Assembly (NCBI GenBank): GCA_900317925.1
Contig: ONIQ01000019.1
Span: 1-37,886 of the forward strand
Direction: 5' to 3'
Length of the DNA: 37,886 bases
DNA from: an uncultured Bacteroidales bacterium
Lineage (GTDB): Bacteria; Bacteroidota; Bacteroidia; Bacteroidales; UBA932
Below, in pieces: positions 31,391 to 37,886 of the stretch. A program made the translations under genes and the position numbers. The notes under the pieces are model-generated. The model ran no database searches. It was not told where the DNA came from and saw only the letters and a list, made by a program, of their open reading frames with translations. Numbering within the stretch: position 1 is the stretch's first letter; the number at the start of each line of letters is the position of its first letter.

Positions 31391-33319
31391 TTACATATTC
31401 TTTTGGATCCGGTACAGGATGACGCGGGATAACACATTGAACAACAGGACAATTACCGTTAGGATAAGGGCGGCGAACATAATGGCCGATTCATACAGGG
31501 GAACAGATGCCATTTCGCCATAATTGTTGCCGATGAGCGCCGGAAGCGTATAGAATCCGTCCGACAGCCGGAGCGGAATCCGGGCGACGGAACCGCACAC
31601 CATCATGACGGCGATGGTCTCTCCCATACATTTGGAAAGGGCCAGTACCACCGAGGCGAAAATGCCCGGGAGCGTTTTGCGGAGCACGATGTTCCGGGTG
31701 GTCTGCCAGGGCGTTGCTCCGATGGCGAGTGAAGCCTCCCGCAATTCTTGCGGAACGGCGGCGAACAATTCCGTGAACAGGCTGATGAGCAGCGGCAGGA
31801 TCATGACCGACAGCACCAGCGAACCACTGGCCAGGGAGTAACCCAGGCGGGGGATGAGGAAGAGGACCCCCCAGACACCGTAGATGACGGAGGGCAGGGC
31901 TGCCAGGATGTCCAGGGCGGGATAAACGATCTTCCGGATGCCCCGCGGGGCATATTCCGTCAGGAAAACGGCCGTAAACAGCGATATCGGTACACACAGG
32001 CAGAGGGAACACAGGGTCACCATGACGGTACCGCCGATAAAGGGCGCGAATCCGAATTTCCCCTGTGAGGGAATCCATTCATGGCCGGTGAGCACTTCTT
32101 TCAGGCTCTGTTGCTGGAGCAGGGGCAGGGATTTCCCCACCAGGAGGACCAGGATGCCTGCAAGCACCAGCAGGGAAGAAACGGTAAAAAAGGTCATGGC
32201 GGCGGCCGAAACCCGTTCCTTATACATCCGTTTGCCGGAAAGGGTCTTGCTGAAGACAGAACCGCCGGATAGGACGCCCATGAACAACAGCAGGCCCAGG
32301 ATCACTCCCACGATGGCCGCGGTGTTGTCTTCCCGAAGGTGCAGATTCCCTTTGCGGGCCTGCCGCAACTGCCGCTGGGCCTCGTGGACGGCGCTTTCTG
32401 AAATGCGCACATATCCGTTGGGAGCGTTCAGGCGCTGGCCATCCTTTATGATATATCGCAGGAACGCGGCGGCGGCGTCGGACGGCGTCCCCTTTGCGAC
32501 CAGATACAGGTTCCGTGCGGGAGGGGAAGGAAAGTCTCCCGCTTCGATGGCGTTCACCAGCCTTTCTTTGGTCGCGTAGATGTCCTCGTCTTCCCGGATC
32601 CTCCCGTCGTCGTCCTGGTCGATCGGAAAAGCGGTCAACCCGCTTTGTGGCAAACCGGTCTCCGGGTCATAGGCATAAGCCAGGTTGTTGAAGCCGATGC
32701 CGAAACGGTCGTCCCGGACGGCTGTGGCGATGCCGGGATCGCCGAATACCGCCGTGCCGGACAGTTCATCCTGCCGGGCGTCGAACCAGGCGGCGAAGGT
32801 CTGGGCGGCCCCGCAGGCATCGGACCGGGTATAGACCCGGATCGGCGTTCTGTCGGCTGTGCCCAGCAACTGCCCCCAGGTGGTGATTTCCCGGGTGACC
32901 CAGATCCTGCGGGCGTCTTCTGCCGTGATGCCACGGCGCTGCAGGGCCTCCAGGAAGGGATTGTGCGCGTTGATGACGGGGATGACGGCGTCGCGTCCCA
33001 CGGTAAAAGCCAGGGCGCCGCGCTGGATTTCTTCCTCGTGCAGTTCGCGCGAGAGCATGGCGAAATCGGTCATGCCGTTCAGGATATCCGTCATGCCTTT
33101 CCCTGCTCCGCCGGCCGAGACATCGACCCGGACGCCCGGGTGCAGCCGCTCGAATTCATTTTCCCATTCCAGAGCCAGTGGATAGAGGGCGAAGGCCCCG
33201 GAGACCGACACCTGTCCCGTCAAGTCTTCGCGGCTTCTCTTTCCGGGGAAGTCTCCGCAGGACGCGGCCAGCCATAGGACCGCAAGGAAAAGAAAGGCTC
33301 TTTTTAATCTACGCTGCAT
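31391..33319 (-). CDS. PstS-PstC fusion: oxyanion-binding domain joined to permease
   Basis: The 642-residue protein joins two normally separate parts. Residues 1-21 are a lipoprotein signal (Cys21 in LAASC). Residues 33-320 are a PstS-like binding domain: SGAFALYP at 40-47, SAGGAGKGMTD at 68-78, MLSREL at 88-93 and RSDACGA at 165-171. An added membrane span (about 333-350) brings the chain into the cytoplasm. Residues 370-642 are a PstC-type permease with six spans and the loop LAIGATPWQTTRNIVL. Residues 234-245 (DQDDDGRIREDE) fit an EF-hand calcium loop exactly. At the sites where E. coli PstS has Asp56, Ser139 and Thr141 I read Ser90, Cys169 and Ala171, so phosphate specificity is doubtful. 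It leads the operon. Confidence 0.85.
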   Translation of the reverse strand: MQRRLKRAFLFLAVLWLAASCGDFPGKRSREDLTGQVSVSGAFALYPLALEWENEFERLHPGVRVDVSAGGAGKGMTDILNGMTDFAMLSRELHEEEIQRGALAFTVGRDAVIPVINAHNPFLEALQRRGITAEDARRIWVTREITTWGQLLGTADRTPIRVYTRSDACGAAQTFAAWFDARQDELSGTAVFGDPGIATAVRDDRFGIGFNNLAYAYDPETGLPQSGLTAFPIDQDDDGRIREDEDIYATKERLVNAIEAGDFPSPPARNLYLVAKGTPSDAAAAFLRYIIKDGQRLNAPNGYVRISESAVHEAQRQLRQARKGNLHLREDNTAAIVGVILGLLLFMGVLSGGSVFSKTLSGKRMYKERVSAAAMTFFTVSSLLVLAGILVLLVGKSLPLLQQQSLKEVLTGHEWIPSQGKFGFAPFIGGTVMVTLCSLCLCVPISLFTAVFLTEYAPRGIRKIVYPALDILAALPSVIYGVWGVLFLIPRLGYSLASGSLVLSVMILPLLISLFTELFAAVPQELREASLAIGATPWQTTRNIVLRKTLPGIFASVVLALSKCMGETIAVMMVCGSVARIPLRLSDGFYTLPALIGNNYGEMASVPLYESAIMFAALILTVIVLLFNVLSRVILYRIQKNM

Positions 33320-33330
33320 AAAAGTAGATT
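33306..33330 (-). promoter_or_regulatory. Inverted repeat over the fusion start codon
   Basis: AATCTAC (33306-33312) and GTAGATT (33324-33330) are exact complements 11 bases apart, spanning the ATG at 33319-33317. GTAGAT recurs at 33360 and 33375, suggesting repeated operator halves. Confidence 0.4.
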
Positions 33331-33344
33331 ATGGATAAAATAAA

Positions 33345-33363
33345 CTACGCAATTGTTGCGTAG
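33345..33363 (-). promoter_or_regulatory. Palindromic operator in the pst-cys promoter
   Basis: CTACGCAATTGTTGCGTAG: eight-base arms around TTG. It starts six bases after the -7 box on the minus strand, over the expected transcription start, a place where a bound protein would repress. The Rrf2 gene directly upstream is the obvious candidate. Confidence 0.6.
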
Positions 33364-33369
33364 ATTGTG

Positions 33370-33401
33370 CAAAGGTAGATGAAAAATAATAGAAAACCAA
33401 A
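33370..33401 (-). promoter_or_regulatory. Promoter of the pst-cys operon
   Basis: On the minus strand TTTG (33401-33398), a 20-base gap, then TACCTTTG (33377-33370): an exact Bacteroidetes -33/-7 pair. The -33 element begins right after the Rrf2 stop codon. Confidence 0.75.
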
Positions 33402-33815
33402 TTATTTACAGAGATCCAGGAGGCTGGATTCGGTCAGGGTCCGGATGGTGTCCAGGTAAATTTTCCGGGCGACGCCGCGGATGGGACAGGTGCTGATTTC
33501 AATGCAGAACTCGCATTGGTCTTCGCCGGCGTTTGTGTCCAGGCAGGACACGAACGCCACCGTATCTTCGAACAGCAGCACGATGGGGAGGAGCTTGACC
33601 TCTTCGGGTTTCCGTACCAGGTAGTACCCGCCGTCTTTGCCGCGATAGCTGCCTACGATGCCTTCGTTCTTAAGCCGCAGCAGAATCCCTTCCAGATAGC
33701 GTTGGGAGATGTTCTGGCTCTTGGCGATGGCGCCTATCGACAAATGCTCGCGGCCGTAGTTGCGGGCGAGCACGGCGAGCGCCATCAGCGCGTAGCGCGT
33801 CTTTTTGGAGAACAT
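33402..33815 (-). CDS. Rrf2-family regulator with four cysteines
   Basis: The 137-residue protein has the Rrf2 winged helix: MFSKKTRYALMALAVLAR at the start, recognition helix ISQRYLEGILLRLKNEGIV (about 36-54) and wing GSYRGKDGGYYL (55-66). The later part holds Cys91, Cys101, Cys104 and Cys110. Rrf2 proteins such as IscR bind an Fe-S cluster through three cysteines, and CymR senses cysteine supply without one. Either could apply, and the sulfur operon downstream favours a role in sulfur or redox sensing. It shares the strand with, and lies three bases from, the CoA-transferase. A palindrome and promoter directly follow its stop. Confidence 0.88.
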   Translation of the reverse strand: MFSKKTRYALMALAVLARNYGREHLSIGAIAKSQNISQRYLEGILLRLKNEGIVGSYRGKDGGYYLVRKPEEVKLLPIVLLFEDTVAFVSCLDTNAGEDQCEFCIEISTCPIRGVARKIYLDTIRTLTESSLLDLCK

Positions 33816-33818
33816 ACC

Positions 33819-35129
33819 TTACGGAAGATAGAGCTTGAATCCCCGGTAGTGCGGGCCAAAGCGGTTGAAAGCGGCCTCGTCCAGCATGGCCCGGTCGTCG
33901 GGATGGGCAATGGTAATGAGCAGCTTGGCACGTTCCTGCAGGGATTTTCCGTACAGGTCTACGGCACCGTATTCCGTGACAATCCAGTGGGCATCGGCCC
34001 GCGGGGTCACCACGCCGGCACCGGGATTCAGCATCGGGACAATCTTGGCCTGGCCCTTGTTGGTGCGCGATGCGAAGGCCGTTACGGACTTGCCGCCCTC
34101 GGACATGGTGGCGCCTTTGACGAAATCCAGCTGGCCGCCGGTGCCTGAGAAGATGCGCGTACCGATGGAATCGGCGCTGATCTGGCCCGTGAGGTCTACC
34201 TCCGTGGCGGAGTTGATGGCCATCATACCGGGATTCTGGGCGATGATCCAGGGATCGTTGGTATACTTGATGTCCTTCATCAGCACGTCGGGATTGTGGT
34301 CGATGAAACTGTACACGTCGTTGCTGCCCAGCAGGAAGGAAGCCACCACCTTGCCGGTGTCAATCTTCTTGCGCGCCCCGTTCACCACGCCTTTCTTGAT
34401 CAGGCGCAGGATGCCGTCTGCGAACATTTCGGTGTGCACGCCGATGTCCTTGTGGTTCACCAGCTGGGCGGCGAGGGCGTTCGGAAGGGCGCCGATGCCC
34501 ATCTGGATGCAGGCGCCGTCCGGCACCAGTTCCGCGCAGTTCTTGCCGATGAGCACCTCCGTGGGGGTGGGCTCCGCAAAATTGGCCGTCACCAGCGGGG
34601 TGTCGTCCTTGACGAAGAAGTCGAACTGGTCGATGCTCACCAGGTCGCCATAGGCATAGGGAACGTTGGGGTTCACCACCGCGATGGCGCAGCCGGCCGA
34701 TTCTACGGCGGCGAGGGCACAGTCCACCGAAGTGCCCAGCGAAACATAGCCATTCTCGTCCGGCAGGGAAACCTGCACCATGGCCACGTCGCAGCGCAGG
34801 GCGCCGCTCCGGTAGAGCTTCTGCGATTCGCCCAGGTGGACGGGCAGGTAGTCGGCATAGCCGGCATTTACGTTTGCCCGCACGTTCGGACCCAGGAAGA
34901 AGCCCTGGTCGAAGAGGATGCCGTCATACTTCGGCTCGGAATAGGGTGCAGGGCCCTCCGTATGGAAGTGGTGGAAGCGGACATCTTCAATTTCTCCGGC
35001 ATCTGCCCGGCGGCAGAGGGCCTGGATGAGGATGTGGGGAACGCTGGCTACGCTGCTCAGGTGGATGTGGTCGTGTGATTTGACGACACGGACGGCCTCG
35101 TCGGCGCTGACATATGTAATGGCTTTCAT
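33819..35129 (-). CDS. Acetyl-CoA hydrolase/CoA-transferase family protein
   Basis: The 436-residue protein moves CoA between acyl-CoA and a short carboxylic acid such as acetate, or hydrolyses acetyl-CoA. The family blocks are VPHILIQALCRRAD near the start, MGIGALPNALAAQL and GVHTEMFADG (holding the likely catalytic glutamate), then GTGGQLDFVKGA and the C-terminal TEYGAVDLYGKSLQERAKLLI. Its length and motifs fit the 4-hydroxybutyrate or butyryl-CoA:acetate transferase branch; which acids it uses is not readable. I use ATG 35129 (MKAITYVSADEAV); ATG 35144 (MKSQI) is possible and is only 12 bases from the -7 box. It is upstream of and co-directional with the Rrf2 gene. Confidence 0.88.
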   Translation of the reverse strand: MKAITYVSADEAVRVVKSHDHIHLSSVASVPHILIQALCRRADAGEIEDVRFHHFHTEGPAPYSEPKYDGILFDQGFFLGPNVRANVNAGYADYLPVHLGESQKLYRSGALRCDVAMVQVSLPDENGYVSLGTSVDCALAAVESAGCAIAVVNPNVPYAYGDLVSIDQFDFFVKDDTPLVTANFAEPTPTEVLIGKNCAELVPDGACIQMGIGALPNALAAQLVNHKDIGVHTEMFADGILRLIKKGVVNGARKKIDTGKVVASFLLGSNDVYSFIDHNPDVLMKDIKYTNDPWIIAQNPGMMAINSATEVDLTGQISADSIGTRIFSGTGGQLDFVKGATMSEGGKSVTAFASRTNKGQAKIVPMLNPGAGVVTPRADAHWIVTEYGAVDLYGKSLQERAKLLITIAHPDDRAMLDEAAFNRFGPHYRGFKLYLP

Positions 35130-35156
35130 AATCTGTGATTTCATCTTATCAAACCC

Positions 35157-35164
35157 CAAAGATA
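35157..35164 (-). promoter_or_regulatory. -7 box for CoA-transferase and Rrf2 genes
   Basis: On the minus strand TATCTTTG, an exact TAnnTTTG match. It lies in a short divergent region shared with mazG. Confidence 0.6.
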
Positions 35165-35177
35165 GCCGATTTTTTGC

Positions 35178-35185
35178 TATTTTTG
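35178..35185 (+). promoter_or_regulatory. -7 box for mazG
   Basis: TATTTTTG matches TAnnTTTG and ends 16 bases before the mazG ATG at 35202. Confidence 0.55.
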
Positions 35186-35201
35186 CGGAAATATTCTCAA
35201 A

Positions 35202-35987
35202 ATGCATACAAAAGAAGAAAAATTGGCGCAATTTTCACGCTTGCTCGATATCATGGACCGCCTGCGGGCCGAATGCCCGTGGAACCGTGCCCAGACCGTG
35301 GACAGCCTCCGTCCCATGACGGTGGAAGAAGTGTATGAGCTTTCCGATGCGGTCATGAAAAAGAACGAAGAAGAGCTGAAAAAGGAATTGGGCGACGTGA
35401 TGTTGCACATCGTTTTCTACTCCAAGATTGCCGAGGAGCAGGGAAAATATGATGTGGCCGACGTCCTGGAGAAAGTCTGCGACAAGATGGTTTTCCGCCA
35501 TCCCCACGTGTTCGGCGATGTCAAGGCCGATGATGCCGAAACCGTTTCCCAGAATTGGGAGATGATGAAAACCAAGGAAAAAGGCGGGAACAAGCGGGTG
35601 CTGTCCGGCATTCCGGATGCGATGCCGTCCGTCCTTAAGGCCCATTCCATGCAGGACAAGGCCCGCGGTGTGGGCTTCGACTGGGAGAAAAAGGAAGATG
35701 TCTGGGCTAAGGTGAAAGAGGAGATGGGCGAGTTCGAGGTGGAGCTGCGCAAGGGCGATGCCGACCATTCCGAGGAGGAACTGGGCGATTTCCTGTTTGC
35801 CGTCATCAATGCGGCACGCCTGTACGGCATCAATCCGGACACGGCCCTGAACCGCGCCTGCGACAAATTCCGCCGCCGTTTCACCTATCTGGAGGAGCAG
35901 ACCCTCCGCAAAGGCCGTTCCCTGCACGACATGACCCTGGCCGAAATGGATGCCATCTGGGACGAAGGGAAGGCCAAGGGCTTGTAG
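35202..35987 (+). CDS. mazG: Nucleoside triphosphate pyrophosphohydrolase MazG
   Basis: MazG converts NTPs to NMPs and pyrophosphate, cleaning the nucleotide pool of faulty bases. The 261-residue product has the usual tandem layout. The first domain (about 20-110) holds CPWNRAQTVDSLRPMTVEEVYEL with metal-binding EExxE, then EELKKELGDVMLHIVF. The second (about 150-245) holds a WAKVKEEMGEFEVEL helix and EEELGDFLFAVIN with the second EExxE/ExxD set. Both acidic sets are intact. It has its own -7 box and is divergent from the CoA-transferase. Confidence 0.95.
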   Translation: MHTKEEKLAQFSRLLDIMDRLRAECPWNRAQTVDSLRPMTVEEVYELSDAVMKKNEEELKKELGDVMLHIVFYSKIAEEQGKYDVADVLEKVCDKMVFRHPHVFGDVKADDAETVSQNWEMMKTKEKGGNKRVLSGIPDAMPSVLKAHSMQDKARGVGFDWEKKEDVWAKVKEEMGEFEVELRKGDADHSEEELGDFLFAVINAARLYGINPDTALNRACDKFRRRFTYLEEQTLRKGRSLHDMTLAEMDAIWDEGKAKGL

Positions 35988-35990
35988 GCA

Positions 35991-36022
35991 TTTGGCAAAG
36001 CCGGTGAAAATGCGTACATTTG
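35991..36022 (+). promoter_or_regulatory. Promoter of the GNAT-like gene and prfA
   Basis: TTTG at 35991-35994, a 20-base gap, then TACATTTG at 36015-36022: a full -33/-7 pair 19 bases before the ATG at 36042. Confidence 0.7.
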
Positions 36023-36041
36023 TAAATTATTTTAATCATCG

Positions 36042-37160
36042 ATGGAAACATATCGTATCGTTGAAGTAACCACGCGCAAGGACCTGCGCCGCTTTGTGGA
36101 GTTCCCGGACCGCCTGTACCGGGACTGCCCGCAGTATGTCCCCGCCCTGCACGCCGACCAGATCAAGTCTCTCACCAAGGTCTCTACCTTGCGGTATTGT
36201 ACCCGCAAGATGTGGCTGGCCTTCCGGGGAAATGAAGTGGTGGGCCGGATCTGCGGCATGGTGAATCCGCGGTACAATGAGCTCTACAACAAGAAACGCG
36301 CCCGTTTCGGCTGGTTCGATACCATCAATGACCTGGAGGTGGCCCGCCTGCTGCTGGGCACCGCCGAAGCCTGGGCAAAGGAACAGGGGATGGACGAAAT
36401 CCACGGACCGCTCTATTACAACACCCTGGGCAAACAGGGAATGCTGGTAGAAGGCTTCGACAACATCCCGCCGTTCAACTGCCTGTACAATTTCCCGTAT
36501 TACGCAGACCTGGTGACGGCCCTCGGGTATGAGAAAGAGTGCGACTGGCTCCAGTACAAGATGGTGGCCAACGAAGGCGTTCCCGACAAGGTGCACCGCG
36601 TGGCCGGGATGCTCAAGGAACGCTATCATTTGCATGAGGGCAGTTTCGACCAGTTGAAGAAGGACAAGAAGATGGTAGATTACTTCTTCAAGGTTTACAA
36701 CGAGAGTTTCGCTTCATCGGTGTACAATTTCATCCCCTTTACGCAGGAGGAAATCGACGAGGAAGCCGCTTCGGTGCTGCCCTTCGTCAACGACAAGGTG
36801 AGCAGCATCGTCCTGGATGAAAACAACGAACTGGTGGCGTTCGGCATTGCTTTCCCGAGCATCTCGAAGGCCCTCCAGAAAGCCCGTGGCCGGCTGTTCC
36901 CCTTCGGATGGTTCCACCTCTGGCGGGCAATGCACCACTTCGAGACGGTGGACCTGATGCTCAACGGCGCCGTTCCCAAATGGCAGAATACCGGCGTTTC
37001 CGCCATCTACCACTGCCTGATGGCAGACAAATACAGCGCCCGGAATACCCGCTGGGCCATTTCCAATCCCCAGATTGAAACCAACAGTGCAGTGAATGCC
37101 TGGAACAAGTACGAGCACGAACCGTACATGCGCCGCCGCTGCTTTGTGAAGAAGATATAA
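36042..37160 (+). CDS. GNAT-fold protein of unknown substrate
   Basis: The 372-residue protein resembles the large acyltransferase-like family (E. coli YghO type) common in this phylum: VEFPDRLYRDCPQYVPALHADQ near the start, AFRGNEVVGRICGMVNPRYNE (the strand 4-strand 5 part of a GNAT fold, about 61-82), and GMDEIHGPLYYNTLGKQGMLVEGFD. A second GNAT-like half spans about 215-345, with SIVLDENNELVAFGIAFPSIS. The usual acetyl-CoA pyrophosphate loop (Q/RxxGxG/A) is not evident, so catalysis is uncertain. It has a strong promoter and lies two bases ahead of prfA, so the two share a message. Confidence 0.7.
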   Translation: METYRIVEVTTRKDLRRFVEFPDRLYRDCPQYVPALHADQIKSLTKVSTLRYCTRKMWLAFRGNEVVGRICGMVNPRYNELYNKKRARFGWFDTINDLEVARLLLGTAEAWAKEQGMDEIHGPLYYNTLGKQGMLVEGFDNIPPFNCLYNFPYYADLVTALGYEKECDWLQYKMVANEGVPDKVHRVAGMLKERYHLHEGSFDQLKKDKKMVDYFFKVYNESFASSVYNFIPFTQEEIDEEAASVLPFVNDKVSSIVLDENNELVAFGIAFPSISKALQKARGRLFPFGWFHLWRAMHHFETVDLMLNGAVPKWQNTGVSAIYHCLMADKYSARNTRWAISNPQIETNSAVNAWNKYEHEPYMRRRCFVKKI

Positions 37161-37162
37161 TT

Positions 37163-37886
37163 ATGGCAGACAACAATACGATATTGGAAAAAGTCCTGAG
37201 CCTGCAGGACAAGTACAACGCGCTCCAGGAGCAGCTTGCGAGCCCGGAGGTGATGTCGGACATGAAACGGTTCGTCCAGTTGAGCAAGGACTACAAGGAA
37301 CTGGAACCCATCATCAAGGCCGGACTGGAGTACAAGAAGATGGTTGAGGAACTCGCGGCCGCGAAGGACATCCTCATGAACGAGAAGGACAATGACCTCC
37401 GCGAGATGGCCCGTGACGAGATTTCGGAAATCGAACCGAAACTTCCCGAAATGGAGCAGAACATCAAGCTGTTGCTGATTCCGGCCGATCCGGACGACGC
37501 GAAGAACGCCATCATCGAAATCCGTGGCGGTACCGGCGGCGACGAGGCGGCGATTTTTGCCGGCGACCTTTTCCGCATGTACAGCAAATATGCCGATGCC
37601 CGCGGCTGGAAACTGGAAGTGAACGACGAGGCGCCCGGTACGTCGGGCGGCTACAAGCAGATCGTCTTCAAGCTCTCCTCCAACACCGACGGGGTGTATG
37701 GCATCATGAAATACGAGTCCGGCGTGCACCGCGTACAGCGCGTACCCCAAACCGAAACCCAGGGCCGCATCCAGACGTCCGCCGCATCCGTGGCCGTTTT
37801 CCCGGAGGCGGGCGAGTTCGATATCGAGCTGAATCCCAATGATATCCGCAAGGATCTGTTCTGCTCGTCCGGTCCCGGTGGCCAGG
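37163..37886 (+). CDS. prfA: Peptide chain release factor 1, 3' end cut by window
   Basis: RF1 ends translation at UAA and UAG. The visible 241 codons cover the N-terminal coiled domain (about 1-100), IEIRGGTGGDEAAIFAGDLF, and the decoding segment GVHRVQRVPQTETQGRIQTSAA. The PQT tripeptide there is the PxT codon-recognition motif of RF1; RF2 would have SPF. The window stops right after the peptidyl-hydrolysis GGQ motif (SSGPGGQ at its last codons), so about 120 residues are missing on the right. It starts two bases after the GNAT-like stop. Confidence 0.96.
   Translation, partial: MADNNTILEKVLSLQDKYNALQEQLASPEVMSDMKRFVQLSKDYKELEPIIKAGLEYKKMVEELAAAKDILMNEKDNDLREMARDEISEIEPKLPEMEQNIKLLLIPADPDDAKNAIIEIRGGTGGDEAAIFAGDLFRMYSKYADARGWKLEVNDEAPGTSGGYKQIVFKLSSNTDGVYGIMKYESGVHRVQRVPQTETQGRIQTSAASVAVFPEAGEFDIELNPNDIRKDLFCSSGPGGQ

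Overview
The window is a chromosomal stretch of a Bacteroidota bacterium, most likely order Bacteroidales. I base this on the many TAnnTTTG (Bacteroidetes -7) promoter boxes, the general lack of Shine-Dalgarno sequences, families that are Bacteroidetes-restricted or typical of it (DUF4199, DUF4295, DUF4296, DUF3575, FimB/Mfa2-type lipoprotein), and the gene orders thrS-infC-rpmI-rplT and rpmB-rpmG-DUF4295-ftsY. Genes are tightly packed and moderately GC-rich. The transposase-repeat block at about 17.29-18.60 kb is visibly AT-richer than its neighbours.

Layout. Positions 1-1.8 kb hold a divergent secreted-protein gene (cut by the edge), a DUF4199 membrane protein and a family 2 glycosyltransferase. 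Positions 1.8-10.6 kb are translation and secretion housekeeping: thrS, infC with an AUC start behind a strong Shine-Dalgarno, rpmI, rplT behind a probable L20-binding leader, lepB, rpmB, rpmG, DUF4295, ftsY and pheT. Positions 10.6-14.0 kb hold a DUF4296 lipoprotein, an amidohydrolase, a radical SAM protein and deoC. Positions 14.1-17.1 kb hold a three-gene envelope operon behind a perfect 14-bp-arm palindrome: a zincin-motif lipoprotein, a DUF3575 protein and a FimB/Mfa2-like lipoprotein. A tRNA-Leu(CAG) with its own promoter and terminator follows.

Positions 17.29-18.60 kb hold the most unusual object: a REP-associated (HUH, Y1) tyrosine transposase gene flanked by an 81-bp direct repeat and by two 88-bp arrays. 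Each array is two 37-nt imperfect palindromes around a 14-nt core, and the core is inverted between the flanks. I read it as an autonomous or domesticated RAYT-REP system.

Positions 18.6-26.9 kb hold cstA, a GH2 lipoprotein, a HerA/DUF853 ATPase, an AspT/YidE-type transporter and an M49-family lipoprotein whose zinc-binding residues are replaced. The minus strand from 35.1 back to 26.9 kb holds a CoA-transferase and a four-cysteine Rrf2 regulator. After a promoter with a palindromic operator comes one long operon: a PstS-PstC fusion, pstA, pstB, cysD, cysN, cysH. Coupling a Pst-type transporter to ATP sulfurylase and APS reductase under an adjacent Rrf2 regulator raises the possibility that it imports sulfate or another oxyanion rather than phosphate. 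The right end has mazG, a GNAT-like protein and the start of prfA, cut just after its GGQ motif.

Apart from the repeat block, no stretch over 300 bases lacks a gene. All family calls are from reading the sequence; no database search was run.
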